From positions 248,001 through 312,000 of the forward strand of contig NZ_MTZV01000006.1 of the NCBI RefSeq assembly GCF_002362315.1: DNA of 64,000 nucleotides, in the 5' to 3' direction. The notes beneath the pieces are model-generated. The model searched no databases. It saw only the letters and a program-made list of their open reading frames with translations, and was not told where the DNA came from. The position numbers and the translations under genes are program-made. Every line of letters begins with the position of its first letter. The first letter of the stretch is position 1. The stretch comes from Paraburkholderia acidicola (GTDB lineage Bacteria > Pseudomonadota > Gammaproteobacteria > Burkholderiales > Burkholderiaceae). Positions 37,220 through 46,679 of the stretch are shown here, one piece after another.

Positions 37220-37840
37220 ATGACAAAACCCGTCCGGCGCTTCTCGATGATTCGTGAATTTCATCTTGCTGACTGGTTCACACTCGGTAACGCCGCCTGC
37301 GGCACCGGCGCGCTATTTTCGATCATCTCCTACATCGCGACGAACGACGTCCTGCACGTCTATTACGCGGCCGGTCTGATACTCGCTGCCCTCGTGTTCG
37401 ACGTTCTGGACGGAAGGATTGCCCGCTGGCGCCAGAAATCGTCGACGTTGGGCCGGGAACTGGACTCGCTTGCCGATGTGATTTCGTTCGGCGTGGCACC
37501 GGCCATCATCGCTTATGGGTGCGGGATGCGCGGATTGTACGACCGGTTACTGTTGGTTTATTTCGTGGTGTGCGGTGTGTCGAGACTGGCCCGATACAAC
37601 GTGACAGCCGAAGCGCTCTCGCAGGAAACCGGGAAAGTGTCCTATTTCGAGGGCACGCCGATCCCGACATCGATTGTGCTCGTGCTGGTGCTGGTCATCG
37701 CCGCGAAGCTCGATGCGATTGGCCCGAATCTGTGGTTCGGTGAGGTTCATATGCACGGCGGCACGCTGCATCTGATGACGCTGCTTTTCGGTTTGTCCGG
37801 GTCGTTGATGATTAGTCGTATCCGGATTCCGAAACCGTAA
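37220..37840 (+). CDS. pssA: CDP-diacylglycerol--serine O-phosphatidyltransferase
   Basis: A 206-residue integral-membrane enzyme making phosphatidylserine, the precursor of phosphatidylethanolamine. The CDP-alcohol phosphotransferase motif is complete: Asp64-Gly65, Ala68-Arg69, Gly78, Asp82, Asp86. About 6-7 hydrophobic segments surround it. The start resembles MIREFHLADWFTLGNAACG of the family, so ATG 37220 gives a 9-residue leader and ATG at codon 10 is an alternative. The gene stands alone between convergent or divergent neighbours. Confidence 0.85.
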   Translation: MTKPVRRFSMIREFHLADWFTLGNAACGTGALFSIISYIATNDVLHVYYAAGLILAALVFDVLDGRIARWRQKSSTLGRELDSLADVISFGVAPAIIAYGCGMRGLYDRLLLVYFVVCGVSRLARYNVTAEALSQETGKVSYFEGTPIPTSIVLVLVLVIAAKLDAIGPNLWFGEVHMHGGTLHLMTLLFGLSGSLMISRIRIPKP

Positions 37841-37877
37841 TTGGGTGAGGGTGGCCGGATGCCGGTCGATAACCGCA

Positions 37878-38447
37878 TTAGTCTTCGAGTCGAATGCGAT
37901 AGCGGAAAGCTTCTGCGAATCCATATGCCGCTGTCTTCCTGAAACGCTCGATCAAGACACCGCCGCAAGCCGTAATGACCTTCTGCGAAGCCAGATTATC
38001 TGGAGCAACGGTAAGTTCGACATAGGGCAGGCCATGTCCTTTTGCTTCGAGCAGCATTAAATGCAGCGCCTGCGTGGCGTAGCCGTTGCGCCGCTTCCAT
38101 GGCACGACTGAAAATCCGATGTGTCCGAGCACATAGGGCGGTAATTCTGCCGCGCCAGCTTGCCAGCGAAATCCGATTGTGCCGCTAAAAGAGTCGTCCC
38201 AGATCCATCGGATGATGCCGGGCAGGCGGGCGACGCTAGAGCCATCGGGCAAAGGAATCGGTCCGCCTGAGGCGGAAGGGTCATCTAGTGCGTCGACAAA
38301 CGCTTCCGCGTTCGTTTTGATGGCGTGTAACTGTTCACGAGCAGCTACTTCTTTGCGAACGTTGTCGGGTGACCAACCGGTCTCGAGGGCCGCAACGTAG
38401 CCTGGTAATAACGCCGTCGTGGGTTTCAATAGTTGGATCTTGATCAT
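37878..38447 (-). CDS. GNAT-family N-acetyltransferase
   Basis: A 189-residue acetyltransferase with the acetyl-CoA region VLGHIGFSVVPWKRRNGYATQALHLML and a C-terminal ASQKVITACGGVLIERF. The substrate is unknown. Its ATG overlaps the stop of the upstream kinase-like gene (ATGA), so the two are translationally coupled. Confidence 0.8.
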   Translation of the reverse strand: MIKIQLLKPTTALLPGYVAALETGWSPDNVRKEVAAREQLHAIKTNAEAFVDALDDPSASGGPIPLPDGSSVARLPGIIRWIWDDSFSGTIGFRWQAGAAELPPYVLGHIGFSVVPWKRRNGYATQALHLMLLEAKGHGLPYVELTVAPDNLASQKVITACGGVLIERFRKTAAYGFAEAFRYRIRLED

Positions 38448-38971
38448 TTGAGTCGGTACATCTCCGGAGATATCGACGACAGGTGATGGGTGATCGTTTC
38501 GATAGCCTGCGCAACCGAAACGTTAGCGGTATCGAATACAAGGTGCTCTGATTCCCACGGGTCATATTGACGCTCAAGCACGCTTTTCCATGTCGGTAGT
38601 TCATGACCAGGAATGTCGGCCCGTCGGCGCTCGACCCTCAAACGATGCATCGTTGTATCAGAACAAATCAACTCGATCTCAAGGATCGGTACACCTGCTT
38701 CGAGCGCCACGTTTTGCCAGGCGCTACGCGTAACGTGCAACGAATTGACGGAGTCCGCGATGACGGTCAGTCCAAGACGCAGGTTATCGGCGGCAACAGC
38801 ATATCCGGCCAGATAACCCGCACTTCCGATATCCATCCGGTTGCTCGCCGATGCGATGAATGCCTGTTCCAAAGTATCGATACGCAAATAGACTGCGGCG
38901 AGCTTACGGGCCAATGTTTGAGCTACCGTCGTTTTCCCGGTTCCCGGTAGTCCTCCGAAGACAATCAACAT
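38444..38971 (-). CDS. AAA-type P-loop kinase/phosphotransferase-like protein
   Basis: A 175-residue P-loop protein. Walker A is FGGLPGTGKTTVAQTLARKL at residues 4-23, then a DTLEQAF segment and ADSVNSLHVTRSAWQNVA. This pattern belongs to the small zeta-toxin/chloramphenicol-phosphotransferase-like kinases that phosphorylate small molecules. The substrate is unknown. It lies between two GNAT acetyltransferase genes: overlapping the downstream one and 2 bp from the upstream one. Joint modification of small molecules or antibiotic-like compounds is a possibility. Confidence 0.75.
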   Translation of the reverse strand: MLIVFGGLPGTGKTTVAQTLARKLAAVYLRIDTLEQAFIASASNRMDIGSAGYLAGYAVAADNLRLGLTVIADSVNSLHVTRSAWQNVALEAGVPILEIELICSDTTMHRLRVERRRADIPGHELPTWKSVLERQYDPWESEHLVFDTANVSVAQAIETITHHLSSISPEMYRLK

Positions 38972-38973
38972 TT

Positions 38974-39519
38974 TCAGTGCTCCGTGGTCAAAGAGAACAC
39001 ATAGCAATCTCTTGCCACGTCGCCGAACGCAGGAAGCACCAACCACTTCCGCAGCGTCCCCTCACAGTAAAAACCCAGCTTCTCCAGAACGCGCCGGGAG
39101 CCAACGTGTTCAACATCACACACGGTCCAGATTCGTTGAATGCCATGCGAGCGCCAAAGTGCGGAGATCGCAGCATGGCCAGCTTCGGCTGCGAGTCCGT
39201 GCCCCCAGAAGCGCTCACCGATTCCATAGTGAATTTCGATTCTGTGCGCCTCTGGAATCGCGACAAACACACCGATGGGTTCATCGTCGTCTCGCGTCGC
39301 GATGACCCACGAGAATGGCGCACCAGCCTCATCCCAGAATGCGTCGCACCACGTGTCGAGCATGGTGGCGGTACGAGCGATGTCTTGATGCACGCTACGC
39401 TGCAGGAAGCGCGAGCAGCTATGCACCCCCGTGTAGTTTTCGAACAGCACTGGAGCATCACCCTGGCGCGCGCGACGCAGCCGCAGGCGCTTTGTCAATA
39501 ATTCAACCCGATCTTCCAT
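38974..39519 (-). CDS. GNAT-family (RimJ/RimL-type) N-acetyltransferase
   Basis: A 181-residue acetyltransferase: LLTKRLRLRRARQGDAPVLF at the N-terminus, IHYGIGERFWGHGLAAEAGHAAI for acetyl-CoA binding, and GSRRVLEKLGFYCEGTLRKW. The pattern fits the RimJ/RimL ribosomal-protein or small-molecule acetyltransferases. Start ATG 39519 is chosen by similarity; the frame opens at 39603. First of the GNAT-kinase-GNAT set. Confidence 0.8.
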   Translation of the reverse strand: MEDRVELLTKRLRLRRARQGDAPVLFENYTGVHSCSRFLQRSVHQDIARTATMLDTWCDAFWDEAGAPFSWVIATRDDDEPIGVFVAIPEAHRIEIHYGIGERFWGHGLAAEAGHAAISALWRSHGIQRIWTVCDVEHVGSRRVLEKLGFYCEGTLRKWLVLPAFGDVARDCYVFSLTTEH

Positions 39520-39621
39520 TCCGAATCCCCATAGGTACTCGCTCGTTACAGCCCGATCGTTGCGAATCCCTCCGACCATGTCGCGAGGATATCGTGGGCG
39601 CAAGGACGTCGAAATACCCCT

Positions 39622-40839
39622 TCAGCCCGACTTCGCCACCAACGCTGCAGTCCGGCGTAGCCAGTCGGCGGGGTCCCCACGATGATAGATGTGCTCCGAC
39701 GGTTCGATATTGTCGATGAACCGCTGATAGATCACTGCGCGTCTCGCCGTGGCGATCGGTGCAAGGAGGTCGATGGCGCGTGCAGGGTCACAGCCGGGCA
39801 CCCTGGCCAGCCATTCGTGATTCCAGTGCGCCTTGATGGTCTCTACGTTTTCCGGCGCAACCGCATCGAGAAAGGCCGGTTGATCGAGCAACGGGTGGCC
39901 GATGCCGCTGTCGCCCCAATCAAGGAGTGTGAGGTTCGACGGTGTTCCGCGAAAATTGCCGGGATGGCAGTCGCCGTGGACAAGCGTATTCGGCAAGCCG
40001 CAGGCATCGGCTTCGGCAAATCGAGCTGAGAGATCTGTCACAAAGCGATCGAGCAGGGCACGTTCGTCATGAGACAGCTCGTCGCTAGTCCGCTGCACGA
40101 CGTCGGCGATCTGCAGAGACAAACTCGGACCACGCCAATCGGGCAACTGCATCGCCCGCAATTCCTCGACGCGATCGATCCACGAAGCCTGTATGTCGAC
40201 CAGCAGCGTCACCATGTCGACAAGCAGTGGCAGCGCAGCCTCGTACAGGTCATCGCCAGGAATTTCCGCAAGCAGAATACGCCCGCACTCATCACTACCC
40301 AGCAGGGTTGGAACTTGTCGGCCGGTCAACGCTGCAATAACGCGGCCTTCATGCCCGAGGAACGGCGGCACGACTTTCAGCCACGCTGACTGTTCGCCGA
40401 GCGGTACGCGCCAGACGCTGGAGAGATTCCAGGTGCGAATCTGGACGGGTTTGACGGTAGGTACCAGGCCGTGTCCGGCAAGTACCTGCGCCGCCCACGC
40501 GAGATCGGCGGCGGGACCACCGGGCTGGGCGTAACGTTGGCGCAGCGAATCGGCCTCCAACCTCCCAGTCCAGCGTTCTGCCGCTACAGGTTGCGCAATC
40601 TCGGCCAGATACGTGACTTCCCCGCCAGGCGCCCGCTCGAGATCTGCTTCGAGCAGGCGCAGGATCGTCACATCTATTCCATAGCGTTCGCGGGCTGCGC
40701 GCACAACAGACTCCATTTCCTGCCACCAGGGAATCTCGACAGGAATCGGCGGCAAGCAGCCGACCACCGCACCATCAGGCGTTACCAACACGAGCCGCGC
40801 TGTACGCTGCTGCATTGCCGTTTGCTCTTTGCTCTCCAT
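39622..40839 (-). CDS. aminoglycoside-phosphotransferase-family protein with Nudix-like N-terminal extension
   Basis: A 405-residue protein. The C-terminal part (about 135-395) is an APH/choline-kinase fold: LVHGDCHPGNFRG holds the catalytic Asp and Asn, and LTLLDWGDSG holds the metal-binding Asp. The N-terminal 110 residues (ARLVLVTPDGAVVGCLPPIP, then VVRAARERYGIDVTILRLLEAD) resemble a Nudix-like fold without a Nudix box. Substrate unknown: a sugar, aminoglycoside or aminoalcohol is possible. ATG 40839 or the in-frame ATG 40815 may be the start. Confidence 0.75.
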   Translation of the reverse strand: MESKEQTAMQQRTARLVLVTPDGAVVGCLPPIPVEIPWWQEMESVVRAARERYGIDVTILRLLEADLERAPGGEVTYLAEIAQPVAAERWTGRLEADSLRQRYAQPGGPAADLAWAAQVLAGHGLVPTVKPVQIRTWNLSSVWRVPLGEQSAWLKVVPPFLGHEGRVIAALTGRQVPTLLGSDECGRILLAEIPGDDLYEAALPLLVDMVTLLVDIQASWIDRVEELRAMQLPDWRGPSLSLQIADVVQRTSDELSHDERALLDRFVTDLSARFAEADACGLPNTLVHGDCHPGNFRGTPSNLTLLDWGDSGIGHPLLDQPAFLDAVAPENVETIKAHWNHEWLARVPGCDPARAIDLLAPIATARRAVIYQRFIDNIEPSEHIYHRGDPADWLRRTAALVAKSG

Positions 40840-40917
40840 CTTTTGTGTGCCTCTCGTCTTTAACCTATCTCGCGCTTACCCGTTTCTCTGCCGCGACCCG
40901 AGCGCGCACGTGTCCAC

Positions 40918-41979
40918 TCATTCTGCCTCACGCAACCCGCCACCAAACCTGCGATCCACATACCGCGGAATATTCGCCGGAGTCACCACCACCACAGACG
41001 AAACATCGCCGATCGCCGACACCGGCAGCAGCTTATGAAAATGCATGATCTGATGACATGCGTTGCGCAGATCCAGCCGAAGATCATGATGCAACACCGC
41101 GCTAATACTGCCGTCGCGCAGCAGCCGGATGTTATCCCTGTCGAGGTCATGCGCAATGAAGCATCGTGGCGCTTTCCCCATGGCATGCAGGGCACGCAGT
41201 ATCGCGACATTACCGGCTCCCATCGAATACACCGCCGCGATGGCTCTTTTTCTACCGACTGCTTTCCGCACATGCTCCTCGGTCTGATCATTCAACCCGT
41301 GGCCGCCGCTAGCGTCGACCAAAGTCAGTTTCGGATAGCGCCTGCGTAGTTCATCGCGAAAGCTGTCCTTGCGCTCCTCCTCGCCTCTGAAGCTGTCATC
41401 GCTCATCGTGACAAGGACGTTCCCTTGCGATTGTGCAAGCCACTGGCCGACCAGATAGGCGGCGGTCGCGCCCGCCACGTGATTGTCGAGACCCGCGTAG
41501 GCGATTCGCGCCGATTGCGGTATGTCGGTGAAGATCGTCACGACAGGAATGCCGCGTTGGTGTAGCAGGGAAATCGCCCCCGCGATCTCGGGCACGTCAC
41601 GGGCCTTGAGCAAGACGCCATGGCTGCCGCGGCGGCCTATCGCGTCCAGGGCGTCGACAACCTGTGCAGTCGTCATGGTGTCCTGCATCGTGAAGCGAGG
41701 CCTGAATACAGCCGGTCGAAGTGCGGGAAGCTCCGATTCGAACGCCTCGCGTATCTCGTCGCAGAATCGGCCCGGCGCTTCCACGAGAACGTCGACGACA
41801 AGCTTTCTACCGGTCACCGCCAGTTGAAACTGCTGTTTCTCCAGTTCCTTGATCGCCTGCTGAACCCGCTGACGGCTACGCTCGTGCACGTTGAGACGGC
41901 CATTCAGCACACGGTCGACCGTGGCCAGCCCCACACCTGCCTGCAGGGCGATTTCTTTCATTAGAAAGCGATGAGCCAT
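40918..41979 (-). CDS. LacI-family transcriptional regulator
   Basis: A 353-residue regulator. The N-terminal LacI helix-turn-helix reads MKEIALQAGVGLATVDRVLNG with hinge QQAIKELEKQQ. A periplasmic-binding-like effector domain follows (about 65-345: GVLLKARDVPEIAGAI, YAGLDNHVAGATAAYLVGQW). Divergent from the phytanoyl-CoA-dioxygenase-type gene, which it likely controls. ATG 41979 is used; ATG 41961 (MKEIAL) is a plausible alternative as many family members begin there. Confidence 0.85.
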   Translation of the reverse strand: MAHRFLMKEIALQAGVGLATVDRVLNGRLNVHERSRQRVQQAIKELEKQQFQLAVTGRKLVVDVLVEAPGRFCDEIREAFESELPALRPAVFRPRFTMQDTMTTAQVVDALDAIGRRGSHGVLLKARDVPEIAGAISLLHQRGIPVVTIFTDIPQSARIAYAGLDNHVAGATAAYLVGQWLAQSQGNVLVTMSDDSFRGEEERKDSFRDELRRRYPKLTLVDASGGHGLNDQTEEHVRKAVGRKRAIAAVYSMGAGNVAILRALHAMGKAPRCFIAHDLDRDNIRLLRDGSISAVLHHDLRLDLRNACHQIMHFHKLLPVSAIGDVSSVVVVTPANIPRYVDRRFGGGLREAE

Positions 41980-42069
41980 GGGGTGCCGATTGAGGTGTTT
42001 TTGATGTGTTTATGGTAACGCAGCGCGATGCAACGGCAGTATCGTTAGCAAAATCAATCGGGAGACGAC

Positions 42070-43263
42070 ATGGACCAGCAACGCGCACGCCAGGAGCCCG
42101 GGCGGAGAAAACCGTACCGCGAGCAGGACTGTACGGTGGACGATTTTCTTGCCGTACTGCACGACGGTCGCGATGCAGTGCAAATCAAATACGCAGACGA
42201 GCTGGTTGAGGACGTGCCGGTTTACGATTGCATTCCGCTGAATCGGTTACTCAAGGATGCGACGCTTCGCGCGGAGCTGCAAACCGAGTGGGCAGGCGTT
42301 CTCGAGCATGGTGCCGGTGTTTTCGTACTAAAGCGGGCTTTTCCCGATCCCGCGCCGATCGACGATGCCACCGGGATCTTCGACACCATCATTCGCGACG
42401 AGCGGGAAGCAGGCAGCGCGGCAGCCGATCATTTTGCAAAGGCAGGCGCCAACGACAGGATATGGAACGCGCAGCAAAAGCTTTGCTTGCGTGCTCCGTC
42501 GGTGTTCGCACATTACTACGCAAATCCGCTGCTGGTTGCCGCGGCAGAAGCATGGCTAGGTCCGTGTTTTCAGGTGACTTCGCAGGTGAATGTCGTGCGC
42601 CCCGGTGGCGCTGCGCAGCAGGCGCACCGTGACTACCACCTGGGGTTCCAGACCGTCGAGCAGGCCGAACGCTATCCGGCGCACGTCCACACCATGTCTG
42701 CTTTCCTGACGCTACAAGGTGCCGTCGCACACAGTGATATGCCCGTGGAAAGCGGGCCTACCAAGCTGCTTCCGTTCTCGCAGCGGTACGCGGAAGGCTA
42801 CGTTGCCTGGCGACGGCAGGATTTCCGCAACTACTTCGAGGCCAATTACATTCAGTTGCCCCTCGAAAAAGGCGACGTGATTTTCTTCAACCCCGCGCTC
42901 TTCCATGCCGCGGGAGCGAACCGGACGGCAGGCGTTCAACGCATGGCGAATCTGCTGCAGATTTCGTCGGCCTACGGCCGTGCAATGGAGTCGCTGGATC
43001 GCACGTCGATGTGCGAAGCGCTGTACCCGGTTTTGCTCGATCAGCTCGCGAATCGCCGGTTATCCGAGGCTGAAATCGATGCGGTGATTGCATCGAGCGC
43101 GGACGGCTATCCGTTTCCAACCAACCTCGATAACGACCCGCCTGTTGGCGGCCTCGCGCCGGAGAGCCAGCAGATGTTGTTCGCGAGAGCGCTTCGGGAG
43201 TGGTGGACAGTCGAAGCGTTTACCGCCGCCGTTCGTCGGCAAGCGGCGCAACGGGAAGCCTGA
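42070..43263 (+). CDS. phytanoyl-CoA dioxygenase-family (Fe(II)/2-oxoglutarate) oxygenase
   Basis: A 397-residue PhyH-type non-haem iron oxygenase. The iron H-x-D pair is in QQAHRDYHLGF and the distal region in VIFFNPALFHAAGANRT. It oxidises a small organic substrate, which the sequence does not reveal. The divergent LacI-type regulator suggests induction by a sugar-like or related molecule. ATG 42070 has GGGAG upstream. Confidence 0.82.
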   Translation: MDQQRARQEPGRRKPYREQDCTVDDFLAVLHDGRDAVQIKYADELVEDVPVYDCIPLNRLLKDATLRAELQTEWAGVLEHGAGVFVLKRAFPDPAPIDDATGIFDTIIRDEREAGSAAADHFAKAGANDRIWNAQQKLCLRAPSVFAHYYANPLLVAAAEAWLGPCFQVTSQVNVVRPGGAAQQAHRDYHLGFQTVEQAERYPAHVHTMSAFLTLQGAVAHSDMPVESGPTKLLPFSQRYAEGYVAWRRQDFRNYFEANYIQLPLEKGDVIFFNPALFHAAGANRTAGVQRMANLLQISSAYGRAMESLDRTSMCEALYPVLLDQLANRRLSEAEIDAVIASSADGYPFPTNLDNDPPVGGLAPESQQMLFARALREWWTVEAFTAAVRRQAAQREA

Positions 43264-43346
43264 AATCGATGACGCATTCGCGTAGGTCCGGTCAGCGTAC
43301 GTCCGGTCAGATTGAACCTCGCGAGTTCGTCTTTACACCAACTGCG

Positions 43347-43787
43347 CTAACCAGACGCCCGCGATTTTTTGCGCAAGTAAAAGAACACGATGGCCGGGAT
43401 GCCACAGAAAAACAGAGCGAACAGCGCTAGAGCAAGCGGACCGATCCACAGCCAGATCGACTCGATTTCGGCGTGCCCCGGATTGTTGGGATCGTAGAGA
43501 ACGGGAATCGCGTCTCCGTCGGCGTACGGCTGATCGGTGGAACCGCTCCTGGAAGTGGCCTTAAAGGTGCGACCGTCTGGCGTAGTGAATTGAGCCTGCG
43601 GATACAGAAACGACCCGCCATGATTGCCACCGGACTTCGCAACGGCGCCCACGAAGGCTCCTTCGGTTCGGGTTGCGTGAACGACGAAGCTCAGCGTCTG
43701 CGTGAACGTCACCGCGAATGCGACCAGACAGATCAGGCCGATGATGAATGGCGGCAGGACAAAGAAGGTAGAACGGCGCTGGGGCAT
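43347..43787 (-). CDS. DUF3592 membrane protein
   Basis: A 146-residue protein with two membrane helices, at about 10-35 and 110-135, flanking an extracytoplasmic beta domain (YPQAQFTTPDGRTFKATSR, DAIPVLYDPNNPGHAEIE). The phrase VLYDPxNPxxA is the DUF3592 hallmark. Function unknown. Confidence 0.85.
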   Translation of the reverse strand: MPQRRSTFFVLPPFIIGLICLVAFAVTFTQTLSFVVHATRTEGAFVGAVAKSGGNHGGSFLYPQAQFTTPDGRTFKATSRSGSTDQPYADGDAIPVLYDPNNPGHAEIESIWLWIGPLALALFALFFCGIPAIVFFYLRKKSRASG

Positions 43788-43913
43788 GGCAATTCCCGTT
43801 GACGTTTGCAGATCAGATCACTGTTCCTGGCAACACGGTATGCGCTCAAGCCGTCTTGCATGCCGGGACAACGCAAGCATACGCCCCGTTCCTGCCCGCT
43901 TCACGTTCGATCT

Positions 43914-44717
43914 TCAGGTACCTGTCGACGTGTACTTCCGCACGCCCAACCGCCACGCGGCAAAGCTAAGCGCAAGGAACAGGAATCCGACTACCGGCGT
44001 TAGAGGCAACAACCACTGGGGCGCACCCAGCGGGTCCGCTTTGTGCAGGATGGCCAGCACTGGAAAGTACGCGACGCAGGCAATCGGCACCACGAAGATC
44101 AGGAAATTACGGAACCAGCTCGTATAAAAGGTGAGGGGATACTGTGCAGCCTGCACACCGCCATAGGTGACGACGTTGACCACTTCGAGGCTTTCAACGG
44201 TCCAGAATGCGAGCGTTGCCTGCAGGACCAGCACGCCGAAGAACAACGCCACACCGCCCGCGATCGTCCAGATCGTCAAGGCAACCGCACTGACATCCCA
44301 GTGAAAATCGAGTGCGCGGGTGGCAACCACGATCACCGCGAGTCCCTGCGCGAAGCGCCCCAGGACCCGCAGCCTGAAATCATGTCCCATGAGCTGCAGC
44401 GTTGCGGCGCGCGGGCGCAACAGCACTCTGTCGAAGTCGCCCGTGCGCACGAACTGACTACCGAACACGTCGAAGCCGCGAGTCAAAAAATCGGCGATCG
44501 AAAAGCTGATGCTGATCGTGCCGAAGAACATGCAGATATCGCCAAACTGCCAGCCCTGTACGGCGCCGAACCGGTTGAATAACGCCCAGATTCCGGCGAG
44601 GTCGATGGCATTGGTCAGGAATGCACCGAAGCTCAACATCAAAGTCGAGGCGGGATATTGCAGTTGTGTACGGATCGATGTGACGAAGTAGCGATGCAAC
44701 AGATAAAGGGAGTTCAT
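43914..44717 (-). CDS. ABC-2-type exporter permease
   Basis: A 267-residue membrane protein with six hydrophobic segments. The family pattern is IRTQLQYPASTLMLSFGAFL, then FDRVLLRPRAATLQLMG and PLTFYTSWFRNFLIFVVPIA. Third gene of an ABC exporter set, 4 bp after the other permease. Such DUF990-type permease pairs with a DrrA-like ATPase export lipids, drugs or unknown substrates. Confidence 0.85.
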   Translation of the reverse strand: MNSLYLLHRYFVTSIRTQLQYPASTLMLSFGAFLTNAIDLAGIWALFNRFGAVQGWQFGDICMFFGTISISFSIADFLTRGFDVFGSQFVRTGDFDRVLLRPRAATLQLMGHDFRLRVLGRFAQGLAVIVVATRALDFHWDVSAVALTIWTIAGGVALFFGVLVLQATLAFWTVESLEVVNVVTYGGVQAAQYPLTFYTSWFRNFLIFVVPIACVAYFPVLAILHKADPLGAPQWLLPLTPVVGFLFLALSFAAWRLGVRKYTSTGT

Positions 44718-44721
44718 CGCG

Positions 44722-45549
44722 TCAGCCCCCTTGCACTTCGAGGCGGCTCATCACAACGCTGAGTCCCTTGCGGCCAAGCATGACAAAGATCAGCGTCCAG
44801 AACACCTGGAAAACCAACCCCGCCCACGCCGCGCCACCGCTAAGCGCACCGATATAGATTCGCGAAGGAATGTCGAGCATGCCCGCGAACGGTTGAGCGA
44901 TGAGAGCGGGTTGTAGCCAGTCGGGAAACAGACCGAGTGGGACGAGATTGCCCGAAAACAGGATCACGAAGGACGGTGCGAGTGTATTGATTCCCCGGTC
45001 CGTTAGCGTCGCGGTAATGCAGACGTTGATCAGCATGGTGAAAGCCGCGCCTAGCAGGATCATCAGCACTAGAGAGATCGCAAAGAGCCCCGCCTGGACG
45101 ACGTCGGCCGGCGCTCTCCACGACCAATCGCCGAGGCCTGCGAGTGGCAGCAGAACAGCGGCAGCAGCGAACATCAGCGCGGCGCGCGGCAATGCGCGTG
45201 AGGTCATCCATGCCGTTGCCCGGATGAACCACCACGTGTACGTGTCGACCGGTCGCAGGCGGTCGTAGCCCACGGCGCCGGTCCGCACGGCACTCGCGAC
45301 TTCGGGATCGCCACTCCACGGTTGCAGCGCGAGCAACGCCTGCCCCAGCCACGTATAGGTGATCACCTGTGCCAACGACATCGATGCATGCGCATGCGTC
45401 GAATGGCGATAGAACGCGGCGTACACCATAACCTTCAGCCCGCCCCACCAGCACTGGGTAGTGAAACCAGCGAGCGCGGCGGCCCGGTATTGCAGCATGG
45501 TCTTGAAGCGGGCGACGAACGCCGCGACGTAGGGACGAAGGACGTTCAT
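44722..45549 (-). CDS. ABC-2-type exporter permease
   Basis: A 275-residue membrane protein with six hydrophobic segments: RPYVAAFVARFKTMLQYRAA at the start, then TYTWLGQALLALQPWSGDPE, and FSGNLVPLGLFPDWLQP. ATG 45549 follows the ATPase stop by 4 bp. It forms a heterodimeric permease with the next gene. Confidence 0.85.
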   Translation of the reverse strand: MNVLRPYVAAFVARFKTMLQYRAAALAGFTTQCWWGGLKVMVYAAFYRHSTHAHASMSLAQVITYTWLGQALLALQPWSGDPEVASAVRTGAVGYDRLRPVDTYTWWFIRATAWMTSRALPRAALMFAAAAVLLPLAGLGDWSWRAPADVVQAGLFAISLVLMILLGAAFTMLINVCITATLTDRGINTLAPSFVILFSGNLVPLGLFPDWLQPALIAQPFAGMLDIPSRIYIGALSGGAAWAGLVFQVFWTLIFVMLGRKGLSVVMSRLEVQGG

Positions 45550-45553
45550 CGAA

Positions 45554-46534
45554 TCAGGCTTCCACGGCGCCGTGCAAGTGGTAGAACCGGGCGATGACTT
45601 CTTCGATCGCGGGTTGCTCGACGCGAATGTCCTCGACGGCATGTTCGGCCGCAATGCGCGCGATGAGCGCCGGTGCACCGATGACGCGAGGATCGAAAGC
45701 GAGTTCCACCGATCGACCTTCACGCCGAAGAAGCTGTGCACCATCGATATCAATAGCGGGCGCTTCGCCGGCGAAATCCACCAGCAGGCGACGATCGACC
45801 AGCACGTCGGCGCGTAGGGAATCGAACGATTGATCGGCCAGCACGCGGCCATGACCGATGACGATCACGCGCTCGGCCAGCGCCTCGATGTCGTGCATGT
45901 CATGCGTGGTGAGCAGTACCGTGACGCCGCGCTCGTGGTTCAGCTTCTTCACGAACTCGCGTACGGCGAGCTTCGACGGCGCATCGAGGCCGATGGTTGG
46001 TTCGTCGAGGAAGAGAATCGGCGGGGTGTGTAGCAGTGCAGCCGCAATCTCGGCGCGCATTCTTTGCCCAAGCGACAGTTGACGCACCGGCTGATCAAGC
46101 ACGCGTTCGAGTCGCAGTAGCGCGACCAGTTCGTCACGAGTCCGCGCGTAGGCTGCCGGTTCCACGCGATAGATATCGCGCAGCAGATCGAAGCCGTCGA
46201 TGACAGGCAAGTCCCACCACAACTGGCTGCGCTGCCCGAATACCGCGCCGATACGCGCGACGTGAGCGATGCGGTTATCGAACGGCACGCGACCTTCGAT
46301 CACGACCTTGCCTGCCGTAGGGCGCAGGATGCCGGAGAGAATCTTGATGGTGGTCGATTTGCCCGCGCCGTTGGGGCCGATGAATCCGAGCAGTTCGCCG
46401 CGCTGCAGGCTGAAGCTCACATCCTTGAGGGCTTCGATCTCGCGCCAGCGACGGCGAAACATGCCGAGTACGCCGGGTTGCTTTTCGCCGACGCGATAGG
46501 TTTTCGCCAGGCCCTCAACCACGATCTGAGACAT
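45554..46534 (-). CDS. ABC exporter ATPase
   Basis: A 326-residue ABC ATPase: Walker A GFIGPNGAGKSTTIKIL, signature LSLGQRMRAEIAAALLH, Walker B ILFLDEPTIGLDAPS, and switch His in TTHDMHDIE. The C-terminal 80 residues are the extension typical of DrrA-like exporter ATPases. First gene of the exporter operon, which is compact with 4-bp gaps. Confidence 0.9.
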   Translation of the reverse strand: MSQIVVEGLAKTYRVGEKQPGVLGMFRRRWREIEALKDVSFSLQRGELLGFIGPNGAGKSTTIKILSGILRPTAGKVVIEGRVPFDNRIAHVARIGAVFGQRSQLWWDLPVIDGFDLLRDIYRVEPAAYARTRDELVALLRLERVLDQPVRQLSLGQRMRAEIAAALLHTPPILFLDEPTIGLDAPSKLAVREFVKKLNHERGVTVLLTTHDMHDIEALAERVIVIGHGRVLADQSFDSLRADVLVDRRLLVDFAGEAPAIDIDGAQLLRREGRSVELAFDPRVIGAPALIARIAAEHAVEDIRVEQPAIEEVIARFYHLHGAVEA

Positions 46535-46679
46535 GCCATCTCCATTGAGTCGTTCACCGGGCTAACGAGTGTCGTCAGCCGGGTCATGCCAGCGGAAGAG
46601 GGCGAGATGTTATCAGAGGTGGAATGTCCCTGGCGATGTCGAAAGAGGTCGCGCAGTCGACACGTTATGGCCCAATGAA

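Noticed and set aside
42000..42060. TAACG/CGTTA inverted sequence as a LacI operator
   Set aside because: Arms are short and widely separated and do not match the usual compact LacI-type palindrome.
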